Positions 35,704 through 47,800 of a stretch of 64,000 nucleotides of DNA are shown here, piece by piece (the stretch's first letter is position 1; the number at the start of each line of letters is the position of its first letter). The stretch lies in contig OY848920.1 of assembly GCA_963693285.1 (NCBI GenBank), forward strand, positions 5,469,135 to 5,533,134. The letters are read 5' to 3'. The notes beneath the pieces are model-generated. The model was not told where the DNA came from, searched no databases, and saw only the letters and a list, made by a program, of their open reading frames with translations. The translations under genes were made by a program, and so were the position numbers. Source of the DNA: Xestospongia muta (lineage: Eukaryota; Porifera; Demospongiae; Haplosclerida; Petrosiidae).

Positions 35704-38587
35704 ATGAAGCACATAATAATTGGTAAGTGTATAAATGTATAAACGTTAACTGGTACTTTGACATTATAATCTAATACTACAAAATGTAATATTACCAAAT
35801 GTAATACTATCAAATGTAACACTGCCAAATTTAACACTGCCAAATGTAATATTGTTAATGTAATATTGTAATATCAGTGCCTCATACAGCATTACTCTCT
35901 ATTTCATTTTATTTCTATAGCATCGTTGGATGTCAGGATCAAGGCTCAAGACATTCACTATCTCAAAGACTCTGGGGGTGTGAGTTAACAGCACACACTA
36001 CTAGTTGATATTAATTATAATACATCATTACTGTTATTTTCTCTTTTATTTCTATAGCATCGTTGGACATCAGGATTGAGGCTCAAGACATTCACTATCT
36101 CAAAGACTCTAGGGGTGTGAGTTAACAGCACACACTACTAGTTAATATTAATCTATAATACATCATTACTGTTATTTTCTCTTTTATTTCTATAGCATCG
36201 TTGGACGTCATGATCGAGACTCAAGACATTCACTATCTCAAAGACTCTGGGGGTGTGAGTTAACAGCACACATCACTTGTTGACATTAATTTATAATACA
36301 TCATTACTGTTATTTTCTCTTTTATTTCTATAGCATCGTTGGACGTCAGGATCGAGACTCAAGACATTCACTATCTCAAAGACTCTGGGGGTGTGAGTTA
36401 ACAGCACACACTACTAGTTGATATTAATTTATAATACATCATTACTGTTATTTTTCTTTTATTTCTATAGCATCGTTGGACGTCAGGATCAAGGTTCAAG
36501 ACATTCACTATCTTAAAGACTCTGGGGGTGTGAGTTAACAGCACACACTACTAGTTGATATTAATTTATAATACATCATTACTGTTATTTTTCTTTTATT
36601 TGTATAGCATCATTGGACGTCAGGATCGATGCTCAAGACATTCACTATCTCAAAGACTCTGGGGGTGTGAGTTAACAGCACACACTACTAGTTGATATTA
36701 ATTTATAATACATCATTACTGTTATTTTTCTTTTATTCTATAGCATCGTTGGACGTCAGGATTGAGGCTCAAGACATTTACTATCTCAAAGACTCTGGGG
36801 GTGTGAGTTAACAGCACACACTACTAGTTGATATTAATTTATAATACATCATTACTGTTATTTTTCTTTTATTCTATAGCATCGTTGGACGTCAGGATTG
36901 AGGCTCAAGACATTCACTATCTCAAAGACTCTGGGGGTGTGAGTTAACAGCACACACTACTAGTTAATATTAATTTATAATACATCATTACTGTTATTTT
37001 CTCTTTTATTTCTATAGCATCATTGGACGTCAGGATCGAGACTCAAGACATTCACTATCTCAAAGACTCTGGGGGTGTGAGTTAACAGCACACATCACTT
37101 GTTGACATTAATTTATAATACATCATTACTGTTATTTTCTCTTTTATTTCTATAGCATCGTTGGACGTCAGGATCAAGGTTCAAGACATTCACTATCTTA
37201 AAGACTCTGGGGGTGTGAGTTAACAGCACACACTACTAGTTGATATTAATTTATAATGCATCATTACTGTTATTTTTCTTTTATTTCTATAGCATCATTG
37301 GACGTCAGGATCGATGCTCAAGACATTCACTATCTCAAAGACTCTGGGGGTGTGAGTTAACAGCACACACTACTAGTTGATATTAATTTATAATACATCA
37401 TTACTGTTATTTTTCTTTTATTCTATAGCATCGTTGGACGTCAGGATTGAGGCTCAAGACATTTACTATCTCAAAGACTCTGGGGGTGTGAGTTAACAGC
37501 ACACACTACTAGTTGATATTAATTTATAATACATCATTACTGTTATTTTTCTTTTATTCTATAGCATCGTTGGACGTCAGGATTGAGGCTCAAGACATTC
37601 ACTATCTCAAAGACTCTGGGGGTGTGAGTTAACAGCACACACTACTAGTTAATATTAATCTATAATACATCATTACTGTTATTTTCTCTTTTATTTCTAT
37701 AGCATCGTTGGACGTCAGGATCGAGACTCAAGACATTCACTATCTCAAAGACTCTGGGGGTGTGAGTTAACAGCACACACTACTAGTTGATATTAATTTA
37801 TAATGCATCATTACTGTTATTTTCTCTTTTATTTCTATAGCATCGTTGGACGTCAGAATCGAGACTCAAGACATTCACTATCTCAAAGACTCTGGGGTTA
37901 TGAGTTAACAGCACACACTACTAGTTGATATTAATTTATAATACATCATTACTGTTATTTTCTCTTTTATTTCTATAGGATCGTTGGACGTCAGGATCAA
38001 GGTTCAAGACATTCACTATCTTAAAGACTCTGGGGGTGTGAGTTAACAGCACACACTACTAGTTGATATTAATTTATAATACATCATTACTGTTATTTTT
38101 CTTTTATTCTATAGCATCGTTGGACGTCAGGATTGAGGCTCAAGACATTCACTATCTCAAAGACTCTGGGGGTGTGAGTTAACAGCACACACTACTAGTT
38201 AATATTAATCTATAATACATCATTACTGTTATTTTCTCTTTTATTTCTATAGCATCGTTGGACGTCATGATCGAGACTCAAGACATTCACTATCTCAAAG
38301 ACTCTGGGGGTGTGAGTTAACAGCACACATCACTTGTTGACATTAATTTATAATACATCATTACTGTTATTTTCTCTTTTATTTCTATAGCATCGTTGGA
38401 CGTCAGGATCAAGGTTCAAGACATTCACTATCTTAAAGACTCTGGGGGTGTGAGTTAACAGCACACACTACTAGTTGATATTAATTTATAATACATCATT
38501 ACCGTTATTTTTCTTTTATTTCTATAGCATCGTTGGACGTCAGGATCGAAGCTCAAGACATTCACTATCTCAAAACGTCTGAGGGGG
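35704..38587 (+). CDS. Candidate repeat-exon gene encoding a 19-residue tandem repeat
   Basis: A possible first coding exon, 35704-35722, reads ATGAAGCACATAATAATTG before GTAAGT and leaves phase 1. Twenty following units each start after TATAG and in the same frame encode ASLDVRIEAQDIHYLKDSG, 57 nt, if the GT of GTGTGA is the donor. This phase-1-to-phase-1 exon could be joined many times without a frame change. Variants between units are largely synonymous or mild (GAC/GAT, ATC/ATT, CTC/CTT, GAG/GAA/AAG), and this frame has no stop in any unit, whereas the other two frames have stops in some units. A second donor, GTGAGT, lies 2 nt downstream and would break the frame. The last unit has GTAAGT there. 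One unit (37841) has a damaged donor. It may instead be non-coding. No homologue is recognised. Confidence 0.35.
35767..35871. repeat. ACCAAATGTAATACT minisatellite, left of the array
   Basis: About seven imperfect 15-16 bp units such as ACCAAATGTAATACT. The inverted form flanks the other side of the exon array at 38627-38746. Confidence 0.8.
35921..38587 (+). repeat. 20-copy exon-plus-intron tandem array, period 136-138 bp
   Basis: Units start at 35921, 36058, 36196, 36334, 36471, 36608, 36744, 36880, 37018, 37156, 37293, 37429, 37565, 37703, 37841, 37979, 38115, 38253, 38391 and 38528. Each has CATCGTTGGACGTCAGGATC..., GACTCTGGGGGTGTGAG, a short intron with TTAACAGCACACACTACTAG, and a pyrimidine tract ending TATAG. 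Diagnostic variants repeat in order every five units (36471-37155 against 37156-37840), so there is a higher-order repeat of about 685 bp. High identity in introns as well as exons points to recent amplification or homogenisation. Confidence 0.95.
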
Positions 38588-38626
38588 TAAGTTAATAACA
38601 TACACTACATCTGGACATGTAATGTA

Positions 38627-38746
38627 ATGACTGGCAGTATGACATTTGGCAGTGTTATATTTGGTAGTATTACATTTGGTAGTATTACATTTGGCAGTGT
38701 TATATTTGATAGTATTACATTTGGTAGTATTACATTTGGTAGTGGT
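38627..38746. repeat. TTTGGTAGTATTACA minisatellite, right of the array
   Basis: About eight 15-bp units (TTTGGCAGTGTTATA, TTTGGTAGTATTACA), the reverse complement of the minisatellite at 35767-35871. Open frames on both strands here are artefacts of the 15-bp period. Confidence 0.85.
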
Positions 38747-39479
38747 AATAACTTATGTATGTGTATCTGTACTTTCTTATATATCATACACAACTATACA
38801 ATTTTTAACAGTAAGTTAAGGTGAGTGTTAAGAATCCTTCAATGTATTAAAGAAGTATTCCTCTAGAGCAAAGGACAAAGGTGAGTATATTGTCCAGACA
38901 GAAAGCTGAGGAAGTCACAAGGAACTATTAATAGTCTCGTTTCCAGCCCCATACATACCAAAAATTTTTGGGGTTGGAAATGAGACTACTTTCAGTATAA
39001 ATTAAAATATGAGGTGTGGTCAAAATAAGCCACACCCAAAGTATTTGGTGGGTGTAGCTATAAAGCTTAATGAGTGGGTGTGTCTTGCTGCTAGATACAG
39101 ATTTGAGGGTTAGTTTTACTAATAAGGTGTTGTTATAATACACCTCACCCACTGCCATTTTCTCTGTAGACATATTACAATTACCATCTAGGTTATACCT
39201 ATTTTTTTTGCACAATAATGCCCTTTGTTTCTTTAGTATAATTGCATGTAAATTAATGAATCTCTTTACACTCTTAGTCTAGAAAAATAGATAAAGGTGA
39301 GTATGTCATCTGGAGGAAAAGCTTACAAAACCTGATTAACAGTCAGATTTCCAGGGCTTTTCTGGGAAAGAAAATTAATTATATTATAAAATGACTTATT
39401 ATGAGGTGATTCAACTTGGGACACATCCAATATAATTAATAGTTGAACCAGAATGTGTTGGCGTAACTGAAGTAACAGT

Positions 39480-40010
39480 CAACGTGTATTATGATAGTAA
39501 AATGATATTAATTAAATTTAATTCTAAATTAAATAACAACTTAAAGTTGAATTAAGTGAATTAATAAAAGTTAAATATACAAATTAATCAAAAGTAGCTG
39601 AGCGAAACAATCAAGTTTAACTACTTCATTAAAGTTAATCATTGAAGGAACATAATCAAATAATTAAAGATTGCCAAAGCAATTAATTAAACATAATAAA
39701 ATTTATTGATTAAAAGTAATAAAATTAATTTATCAACACTTGTTAAATTACTTAAGTTGAGTAAACAAAGTAAAAAAATAATGAAATTAATTAATAGTAA
39801 TTAGTTTCTATTTAAATAAATTAATGAACTAATGGTCTCTAATTAATTGCATTAATTACGTGTAATTTATGTTCAATTACACGTGAAAGCAATTTGCTAA
39901 CACATGCTTAAGGTAATTAAGTCTACATAATTAGAGTAATTATGTAATTAATTAACATGTCATTAAAACAATTAGTGTAATTAAAGTTATTAATAAATAT
40001 ACTTACAGTT
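39480..40010. other. Very A+T-rich TTAATTA-dense stretch
   Basis: Dominated by overlapping TTAATTA, AATTAA and AAGTTAA words with very few G or C. No gene and no clean period. Possibly a decayed low-complexity or matrix-attachment-type sequence. Confidence 0.5.
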
Positions 40011-40089
40011 GCTTCTTTTGTTGAAAACACCACAAGCATTGTGCCTTTAACATAAAAGGTTTATTTGTAGCTTATAAAAAATATTTCAT

Positions 40090-40503
40090 GGAAGCAGATT
40101 ATAAAATAGATCATCATGCTCAAGATGTTATTGATATTTAAAATACTATCACTAAGCATCCACTCTGTCCTACTAGTCTAAAGGTTATTAAGATTTTCCT
40201 TAATGGTGGCTTCTTTTATTTAAGCATTTTGTTGAAGCATCAGAAATAGAAAAATGTTTAAGTCAATTTATTGAAGGTTTAAAACTATCACCTCCTACTT
40301 TGTCTGAATCAATTGAAGTTCATGGTGGTCTTACTGAGGTGATATGCATTGAAGAGTTCGATGAGAAATATATTGACTTAACGAACATGTCTACACTGGT
40401 CTACCTCTTGTACCAATGTCTTATCATCAGAGAACATTGTCTTGGTTATAGTGATACAACTATTATAAATATTTGTTTGTCTTTAGACAGTGGATGTTAT
40501 TGA
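40090..40503 (+). pseudogene. Unrecognised exon-like frames
   Basis: The frame ending at 40503 is open from about 40225 and reads FKHFVEASEIEKCLSQFIEGLKL, then SESIEVHGGLTEVICIEEFDEKY, which is protein-like. An earlier piece (about 40090-40220, HHAQDVID and TKHPLCPTSLKVIKIFLNGG) is split by a stop. It could be a decayed gene continuing into 40954-41394. No family recognised. Confidence 0.3.
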
Positions 40504-40953
40504 ATATGGACTAACATATATGTATAATAGCCTTTACAACATACCACAAGATCTTTAAATATGTTTATGCCAATTTTAAGCAATCACATGGAATGTCAAG
40601 GACTAAGTGCCACCAATGCAACTAACAATAGCCTTGTACATGTCTGACTTTCTCTGAATCATACTGTATATTCTATCAATCTACTGTTGTTACTGCATTA
40701 TCTTTTTGACAATACAGTGCAAGGGATTAATGTATTTTTTCTTTGTTATGAAGCCATTGAGAAATGACTCATATTTCCTACACCACGATCTAAAACTTAC
40801 TTCTATCTTGCAATATCAATATCAAAGCCAAAAATGAGTAACAATTTATCTCTTTATTGCTAGAATCTGGTAGTAATGCATTTGTAAATGATGTTGGACA
40901 TGGTAGTTATTAATTGACCTCTCAAAATAGCTCAAACAAAAGAAGACACATCA

Positions 40954-41394
40954 GTGTTCCTTGCTTGTGGGGCTCATCCTGATGCTGTTAGTAGACCAAA
41001 TCATCATAAAATAGATATCAGCCCTTGCCTCAATGATGACGTCTATGCTTCTCCTTCTTTTATGTGCCTTTTAGCTAGATTATCTATAATATCAGAAGCT
41101 ATTCCTTATCAATCAATAGATCTTTGTCATATCATAGCTTTCATTACCTTACATGATTCAGACAATATTTATGTTATATCTGAGGATGATATGAATTACT
41201 GTAATTCAATTGTAGATAGCAATAGTACTTTTGAAGTGAAGAAGAGAATCACAGTTGTAGCATTCTTTGGAGCAATGATGATGAAAGTATATTACAGATT
41301 GATGAAGAGAGTTGCAACAGTTGGCATAAGCATGTCTTCTGATAACATGTATTATGTAACAGTTTCTTGTAATGATAAAGTTAAACCATTATAA
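40954..41394 (+). CDS. Unrecognised 146-codon open frame
   Basis: A long open frame in A+T-rich DNA with natural-looking composition (GAHPDAVSRPNHHKIDISPC, ISEDDMNYCNSIVDSNSTF, RITVVAFFGAMMMKVYYRLM). It has no ATG at its left end, so if real it is a 3' exon whose acceptor lies upstream, possibly joined to the frames at 40225-40503. No domain is recognised. It could be a transposon relic or a chance frame. Confidence 0.35.
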   Translation: MFLACGAHPDAVSRPNHHKIDISPCLNDDVYASPSFMCLLARLSIISEAIPYQSIDLCHIIAFITLHDSDNIYVISEDDMNYCNSIVDSNSTFEVKKRITVVAFFGAMMMKVYYRLMKRVATVGISMSSDNMYYVTVSCNDKVKPL

Positions 41395-41811
41395 TGTTGG
41401 GTTGTAACTATTATTGAGACTATAATCATTTAAAATGATATGTTATCTCTTATACTATAATCTTAACAAAAGACAAGAAGTTTGTAACGGTAATATTGAC
41501 TTTTTAAACATAATTGATTGTAAAAGACCAAAATGACAAAAAAGGAAAGGTATTAGTAGAAAAATAAAGAAAATTAAACCAGTGTGTTTTCATTGCATTG
41601 ACTATATAGTGGGTCAAAGGTTTGTCAAAGAAGTATGTGCATGAATAGTCCATTGAACAGTAATTATAAACCACCAAAAATTTTAATCAAAGAAAAAGTA
41701 CTTATATTAAGTGTAAATACTAAATGATACAGTTATGGCATCAAGTAGTTATATTATGCTACAATAATTACTACTGTATCTGCACCAACCATTGCCCTTA
41801 TAGTCAAGTGA

Positions 41812-44800
41812 TTACTTTTTACTCTTTAAGTTCATAATAAGATCATCTATAGTTTCATATCCACTTAGTTTCAGAGCTTGGACTAGTATTTCCCTAATAG
41901 GTCCATTACATAAGTTTGTTACAGCTGTTTGTGAAGCACTCCCTTCGGTGTATGGAACAGGGCAATCTGGATACAGGTCAGGCGATATCGTAAACTCAAG
42001 AAATGTCTGATGAAAAACAGTCCAATGATGATACACAATGTATGGACATTCTAATGGCAGGTCTGTGGAATCTTTACCCGAGCATAGAGTTGCTTGCATA
42101 AGGAGTGGCATGCCTCCACTTATTGTTGCTTCACAATGAATGTGAAGTAGTGCTCGATGAGAGGGTGAAAGTGGACTAACAGCAGCAGGCAGAGGTGGGT
42201 CATCTGGATTCACAAGGTGTACTTTTGTCTCAAGTTGGGTTTTCTTCACAAGGTAAATATTTTGACAGGAACTACAAAAATGAAGAGGCATTGGTCCATC
42301 TGTGACACGAACACAGCCAAATCCTGTTTTTTGCAAGCAGCATTCACAGCGATCAAGGCAGTACCAGCACCTGTTGGGTGTTCTACACTTTGTATCAACT
42401 GATAAAGCATTGTCCCTAAAAAGTGATATATAATATCTGAAACATCATATTACACAAAATGTAACCTCACTATACCAGGAGCTACTAGAAAACACATTTC
42501 AATAACTCTTAACAATATTTATAATACTGTTTCTGAGCATGCATAAAGAGATACATTCTATATTCTTACCTCTTCTGAAGTTTTAGAAGAAAGGAACTAG
42601 GGCTACAAAATCCCTTCTCATTCATGATGGAAGGAAGCAACTTGTGGACATTTTCACGAAACATAACTACAGGAATGAGTTTATCAACCTGGAATTTTTC
42701 ATTGGATTCTGGAAGAAACTCTTGGGCTGTGAGATCATCTGGATTGATAAAAAATCCAACACTCAACTGCAAACGATCAGGGTTGAAGTAATGGTAGATA
42801 ATGTAAGGCTTCTTGTAGGAATAGCCACTATCATGATCATTACCAATACACAGGAACAGTGTTTCCTCGATACCATTTTTTAGTGGAATAAGATAGTGTA
42901 TTAAAATTTGATGTAAAGTTGGCAAAGAGATGTATGATTGATGTTCTAATCTTTCAACCTTAAACTGTTTAGGTAGAAACGAAATCATCTTGAAACCTTG
43001 AAGATGTGGTAATGGCGGTCTCAACTGTAAATTTAAAGCTTCAAAATCTTTCTCAGTTGCACTGACAAATCCAAATGTCTCTTCTGCTTCTTTTTTCGGT
43101 TCCTTTTTTTCAGGTTTAGAATACCTTTCCACAGCTTCAGTAGATCGAGTAAGCCAATTGACTTCAAAATCTTGAGCTAAGCAAAGAAACAAATTCCAAA
43201 CACCAATAGGGATCAAAGATTTGCGTAAAGTGTTTTTGGGAACCAAAAAAGTACCACCAAACACGTTAACTTGACAATAATCAGGGAAAGAATATGAGAA
43301 TGATGGTTTAAATTTTGTGAGGATATTGATTAATCCAAAATGAGCAATAAAAAAGTGTGCTTTTCTTGGATTGGCAACAGCACCATCATGAAGTTGAAAT
43401 TCTTCCACACCATAGAATGCAGGCATGTTTAGCACACGATTTATAAATCCACTCTCACTATCCTGACCTTCAGCTACAGTTGGACCAATGACAATATATA
43501 TTTCAGGTAATAGTGAACTCTTGGCTACTGCTTCAGATTGGTCACCCGTGGAAAAAGACTTCAAAAGGAAATGGCGACATTGTGTTAAAACAGAATAAAT
43601 TTCATCAGCATTCCCAAACTTGAACATGTTCCTTTGAGCGAGACCACGAAACAAAATACTAATGCAAAATTCATAGAGCCACTTCCCATATTCTATTGAT
43701 ATTGCTTCCATTGGCTTTCCAGCTGTGGTAGTATCATAAATCTGTCCAAAGAAGTTTGGCATAAATTGAGATTCACCATGACTGCTGAACAAAGACTCAC
43801 ATGAACTGCAAAACATGAAAAAAGTTACTTCTTTTGGAGACCAATATCTGTTTTCAGGCTGCCAGCTAATTAAAAGAGTACGGTGTGTATTAGGCATTTC
43901 AACACCACTATTAAATTTTTCAAGTATTGATCGAGGCCAAATGTGACTTCTAAGAAGTTTTTTCTTTTGCCTACATAGAAGACACCTTCTACAGCTCTGT
44001 AAGTCATTTGTTTCATAGATATAGTCAATCAAACACAAGTCAAGCATTTTGCTTCCTTCCTCATCTAGACTACACTTATCAAGGAGTGCCCCTAGACATA
44101 ATATTGCTTCCTTTGTTTTCGCTAAACATGAAGCATGTCTTTCTCTATGTAACTTCGGAGGAAGATAGCTTCTTGACAGTTTTCTTAACTCGTTACGATA
44201 AATTTGAAATAGTGACTTTGCTTTAAACAAAAGCTGATTAGACAGGTCTTGACTTTGTCCAGAGTCAGCAAGAGCATTGCATATGTGTAAACATTCATTG
44301 TAGTAACCCTCAGCATAGCATTCTTCAATGTAGCAAAGTGGTAAATCTAAATTATTTGAAATTGAACATAAAATAAAATAGATACATTTGTCACTAATAA
44401 ACTAAGTACCTTGTACTAATTAGCTTTCATTTAGTCATATTTATTAATTATTAGCTATTGAAAATTACCTTGTAGTTCATCATCATTGAGCTTCCATAAC
44501 ACACAAGAAGTAATTGCTTCTAATGAGGACAACCCAGTTAAGCTCACTAACTGTGCTAGTAATTCTGAGTGAGAAAACACAGATGATGAATGTCCTTCCT
44601 GTGCCAATTTCCATAGTAAGCTAACTACAAGTTTCATTTCTGTTATATAATCACCTCCCCATTGTAAGATACAGCTAAGTATTTGAAGAAGCTTAGGAAA
44701 CTGAGCAATAATGGGTTTCAATGTTAATGGCATTTCAGCAAGCAATTTGATATAATTAAGTATTCCGATAATTGACAAAGATGTGTTAAATATATCGACT

Positions 44801-47800
44801 CTGTTTGTTGGTTCTCCCAAACTCAAATTGCTAAGTAATTCATCTGAAACTTCAAGAAGAAGTAATTCTTTCCTGTTCATCTCAACACATAGAGGGCTGA
44901 TGGCCATCTTGGCTTGGATTGATATATTTCTTAAAGGAGAAGCACAATATGGAGCAATCACATTAGGAAGGTCAGCATCAAAAAACTGCCAATGATGTGT
45001 AGTTGCCATGGTCAAGCTATTAACCATATGAAGTGTCATTACGATCAGCTCTTTGATAAACTAAAGAACAATAAAGTATATATAAAACTATAAATATAAA
45101 ATAAAACTCAATATATATATATAATATCCGTGTGTGTGTGTGTGTGTGTGTTTATGTGAACATACCTGATCGACCTGAAGCACATGGCAAAGTTCCTGGA
45201 GTTGACAAACTAACTGTGACACAATATCTGTTGATGACAAAAGCACATTTCTCAATTTTGTGCTACATTCCAGCAGTGACCCCATAACTGTTCCAGCTAC
45301 TAAGAAACACTGAGATGCAGAAGACCCAAGTCCACAATTTAACCCTGTGAAAGTAAAGTGCACTACCAGTTTAATTATTTGCATTACTTACCAGTGTAAA
45401 GTACATGGAAGAACTTGGAAATAGTTGAAGTAAGACTATCAAATCTAGCGACCTTGTGACCTACTTTTTCTCTACCAATTATGGACATTTCATTAATACA
45501 CTTTTCAACCTTTATGAAAAGTTGAAGAAGAGTTTCATAAGTTGATTCATTTACACTACTTTCATCATTGAAAGAAACTTTGAAAATGTCATTTGCTCTG
45601 TCCAATAGCAGTACACACATGCTTTCAACTGCAATCATTGGTAATACTATAGCTCGGACAGATTTCTTACAAACATCTACAGGAGCTATCATCTTAGAAA
45701 ACTCCACTCCAACAGCACATTCTGGAGGTAGAAGTTTCAGTAGCTCTGCAAATGCATTTTCAGTTAAGTTTAATCCCAATGGAAAGGTTTCTTTCTCCAC
45801 CGATGGGATCTTTGAAATATTTTTCTCTGCTAGTAAACTACTTTCTTGGTTTTCAGGCTTAGATAAAGACTTAATATCTGTTAGTGTAACTTTCAGTGAT
45901 GGTACATTAACTGTAACTGCAGAAAAATCTTCAAGTACATGCTTAGTGTCTATAGCGTTACTTGTTACACTTAAAAAAACAGAAGCTATATCATGTAGAG
46001 ACAAGTTTTCTTGTTGCGTATATGCAAAGATAGCCTTTCTTAAAAGTGTTGTGATATCCGTATATTCAGCAACAGGCTGGTCACAACTCTCCTTCATTGA
46101 TGACAGTACAATTCGAGAGTTTTCTTCTTTGACACTTAACTCTTGTGTAGTTTGAAGATGTGTACTACGACAACAATAAAATGCAACAATAGACATGCCA
46201 GCTGTGTCTATAACAGGAGGATTGCCTTGAATATTATGGCAGCAAAGTTTCAAGTCAAGTTGGAAAAGTTGTCCTATAGTTGGACAAATTCCACTCCCAC
46301 AAATTTCAAGTACAACAGTATTTCGGACCTCATCCTGACATTCTACAGATGCTTTCATCAATGAGGTTTGAAATGGAGAGAGACAGCTTAATTTGTCGTA
46401 GCATTCCTTGCCACAGAACCTGAGTACTTTTTCAAGATTGGTGAGTTTGGAATAGTTGGATCCAGTTAATTGAAGACAAAACGTACATCTGTTGACACAA
46501 TACCAGCAATAGTCTTTACCAAAGCACTTCTGATCATAGTTATCAAATCTATATTATGATGGGTGGAAAACAAAAAAATCAGTTATTAAATTAAACATTA
46601 TTCAATCATCATTTGCTACAATCAATTCATCTACAATAAGGCTACTATCCTATCCTATTTAAAGATGTATTGTGAGTACACCTACTAAATATCACATTAC
46701 TTTTATATACCTGATTCTCCCTGTGATTTCAACAATAGACAGAATTTCACTAAGATTTTCTACTCCTTTGCTCTTGAGAAGTTTGGATAAAGTTACATCA
46801 ATGCTAGTTTTCATTTCGTTGATGATAGCTAACTGATCCAAAAGAACTTTTCCTTCTCTAAAAGGCAAAAAATTTTGAAAAGCCAAACTTATAGGATCAA
46901 TAAAAAATCCACAACTAAATTGCAACCCTGGTTCACAATGAGAATAGATTATATAAGGCTTTGTAAGATCAAATGCACCACCAAAACCAATAGCTAGAAA
47001 CAATACCTCTTTTTCTCCTTTAGGGAGATGAAAAAGAATAGAGTGATTTTTAGGCAGTACAACACTACTTGGATTTGATTTAGGCCGAAAATCAAAACCT
47101 GGTGGCAAAAGAGATATTATTCTAGGATAATTGGGATCTGGAGAAGGAACAATGTTTGTCTCAAAAACACTTAAATCTTCTTTTACACTAGAAGCAATAT
47201 GGAACACACTTTCTAATTCAGCTTGAGGTTTAATCATCTTTCCCTTTTGCAAACGCTCAAGTGGAGCTAAAGGACGTTGAAGCCATTCACTGCTACTCTT
47301 TACCGCAAACAACTGAAAAAACCTCCATAAGCCAAAAGGAAAAGCAATGCCTCTCTGTTCTTCAGAAGGAGCTGTATAAACACCATGCATTGGATTTATT
47401 TGATATTCAGGTGGTAATCTAAAAGCTTTAGATGGTGAAAAAACAGTTATGATATGGATAACACCAATATGTACTAATAGATAGTGAGCAAAATATGGAG
47501 GCTTAGTAGTGCCATCTCGTAGACTTGAATCTTGAACGGTTGATAAGTATGGAGAATTTAAAACTTGATTAATAAAACCATAGTGCTGATCTTTCTCACT
47601 GGCTTTGTGTGGACCAAGAAGAATATAAACGTTAGGAAGGTCTGCTAAAGAAGAACCAAAATTAGGGTCTAATATTATTTTCCTGCATAGTATGAAAAGC
47701 TTGTAAACTTCATCAGAGTTATAAAACCGGCCAAACTTAGTTATCATTAGTGCACGAAAAATCATTCCTATACAGAAGTGATAAAGCCATGGTCCATACT

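Larger units (their letters stand above)
34826..39120 (+). repeat. Right arm of the large inverted duplication
   Basis: Colinear with the left arm but longer, because the exon-like unit has been amplified to 20 copies (35921-38587). 34826-34985 pairs with 34430-34570. 38860-38890 (CTCTAGAGCAAAGGACAAAG then GTGAGTAT) pairs with 33046-33066. 39001-39070 pairs with 32780-32930. A further relative of the 38860 exon lies at 39280-39310 (AAAATAGATAAAGGTGAGTA). Confidence 0.65.

Noticed and set aside
35921..38587. CRISPR-like regular array
   Set aside because: The period of 136-138 bp has no unique spacers: exon and intron parts are both repeated, and the setting is eukaryotic.
38605..38824. Open frames on both strands with a five-residue period
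   Set aside because: Produced by the 15-bp minisatellite, whose length is a multiple of three.
42217..42883. Plus-strand frames of 61-79 codons
   Set aside because: Shadows of minus-strand exons 8 and 9.
45568..46155. 195-codon plus-strand frame
   Set aside because: Antisense shadow of exon 5 of the minus-strand gene; Ser/Thr-rich with no domain.
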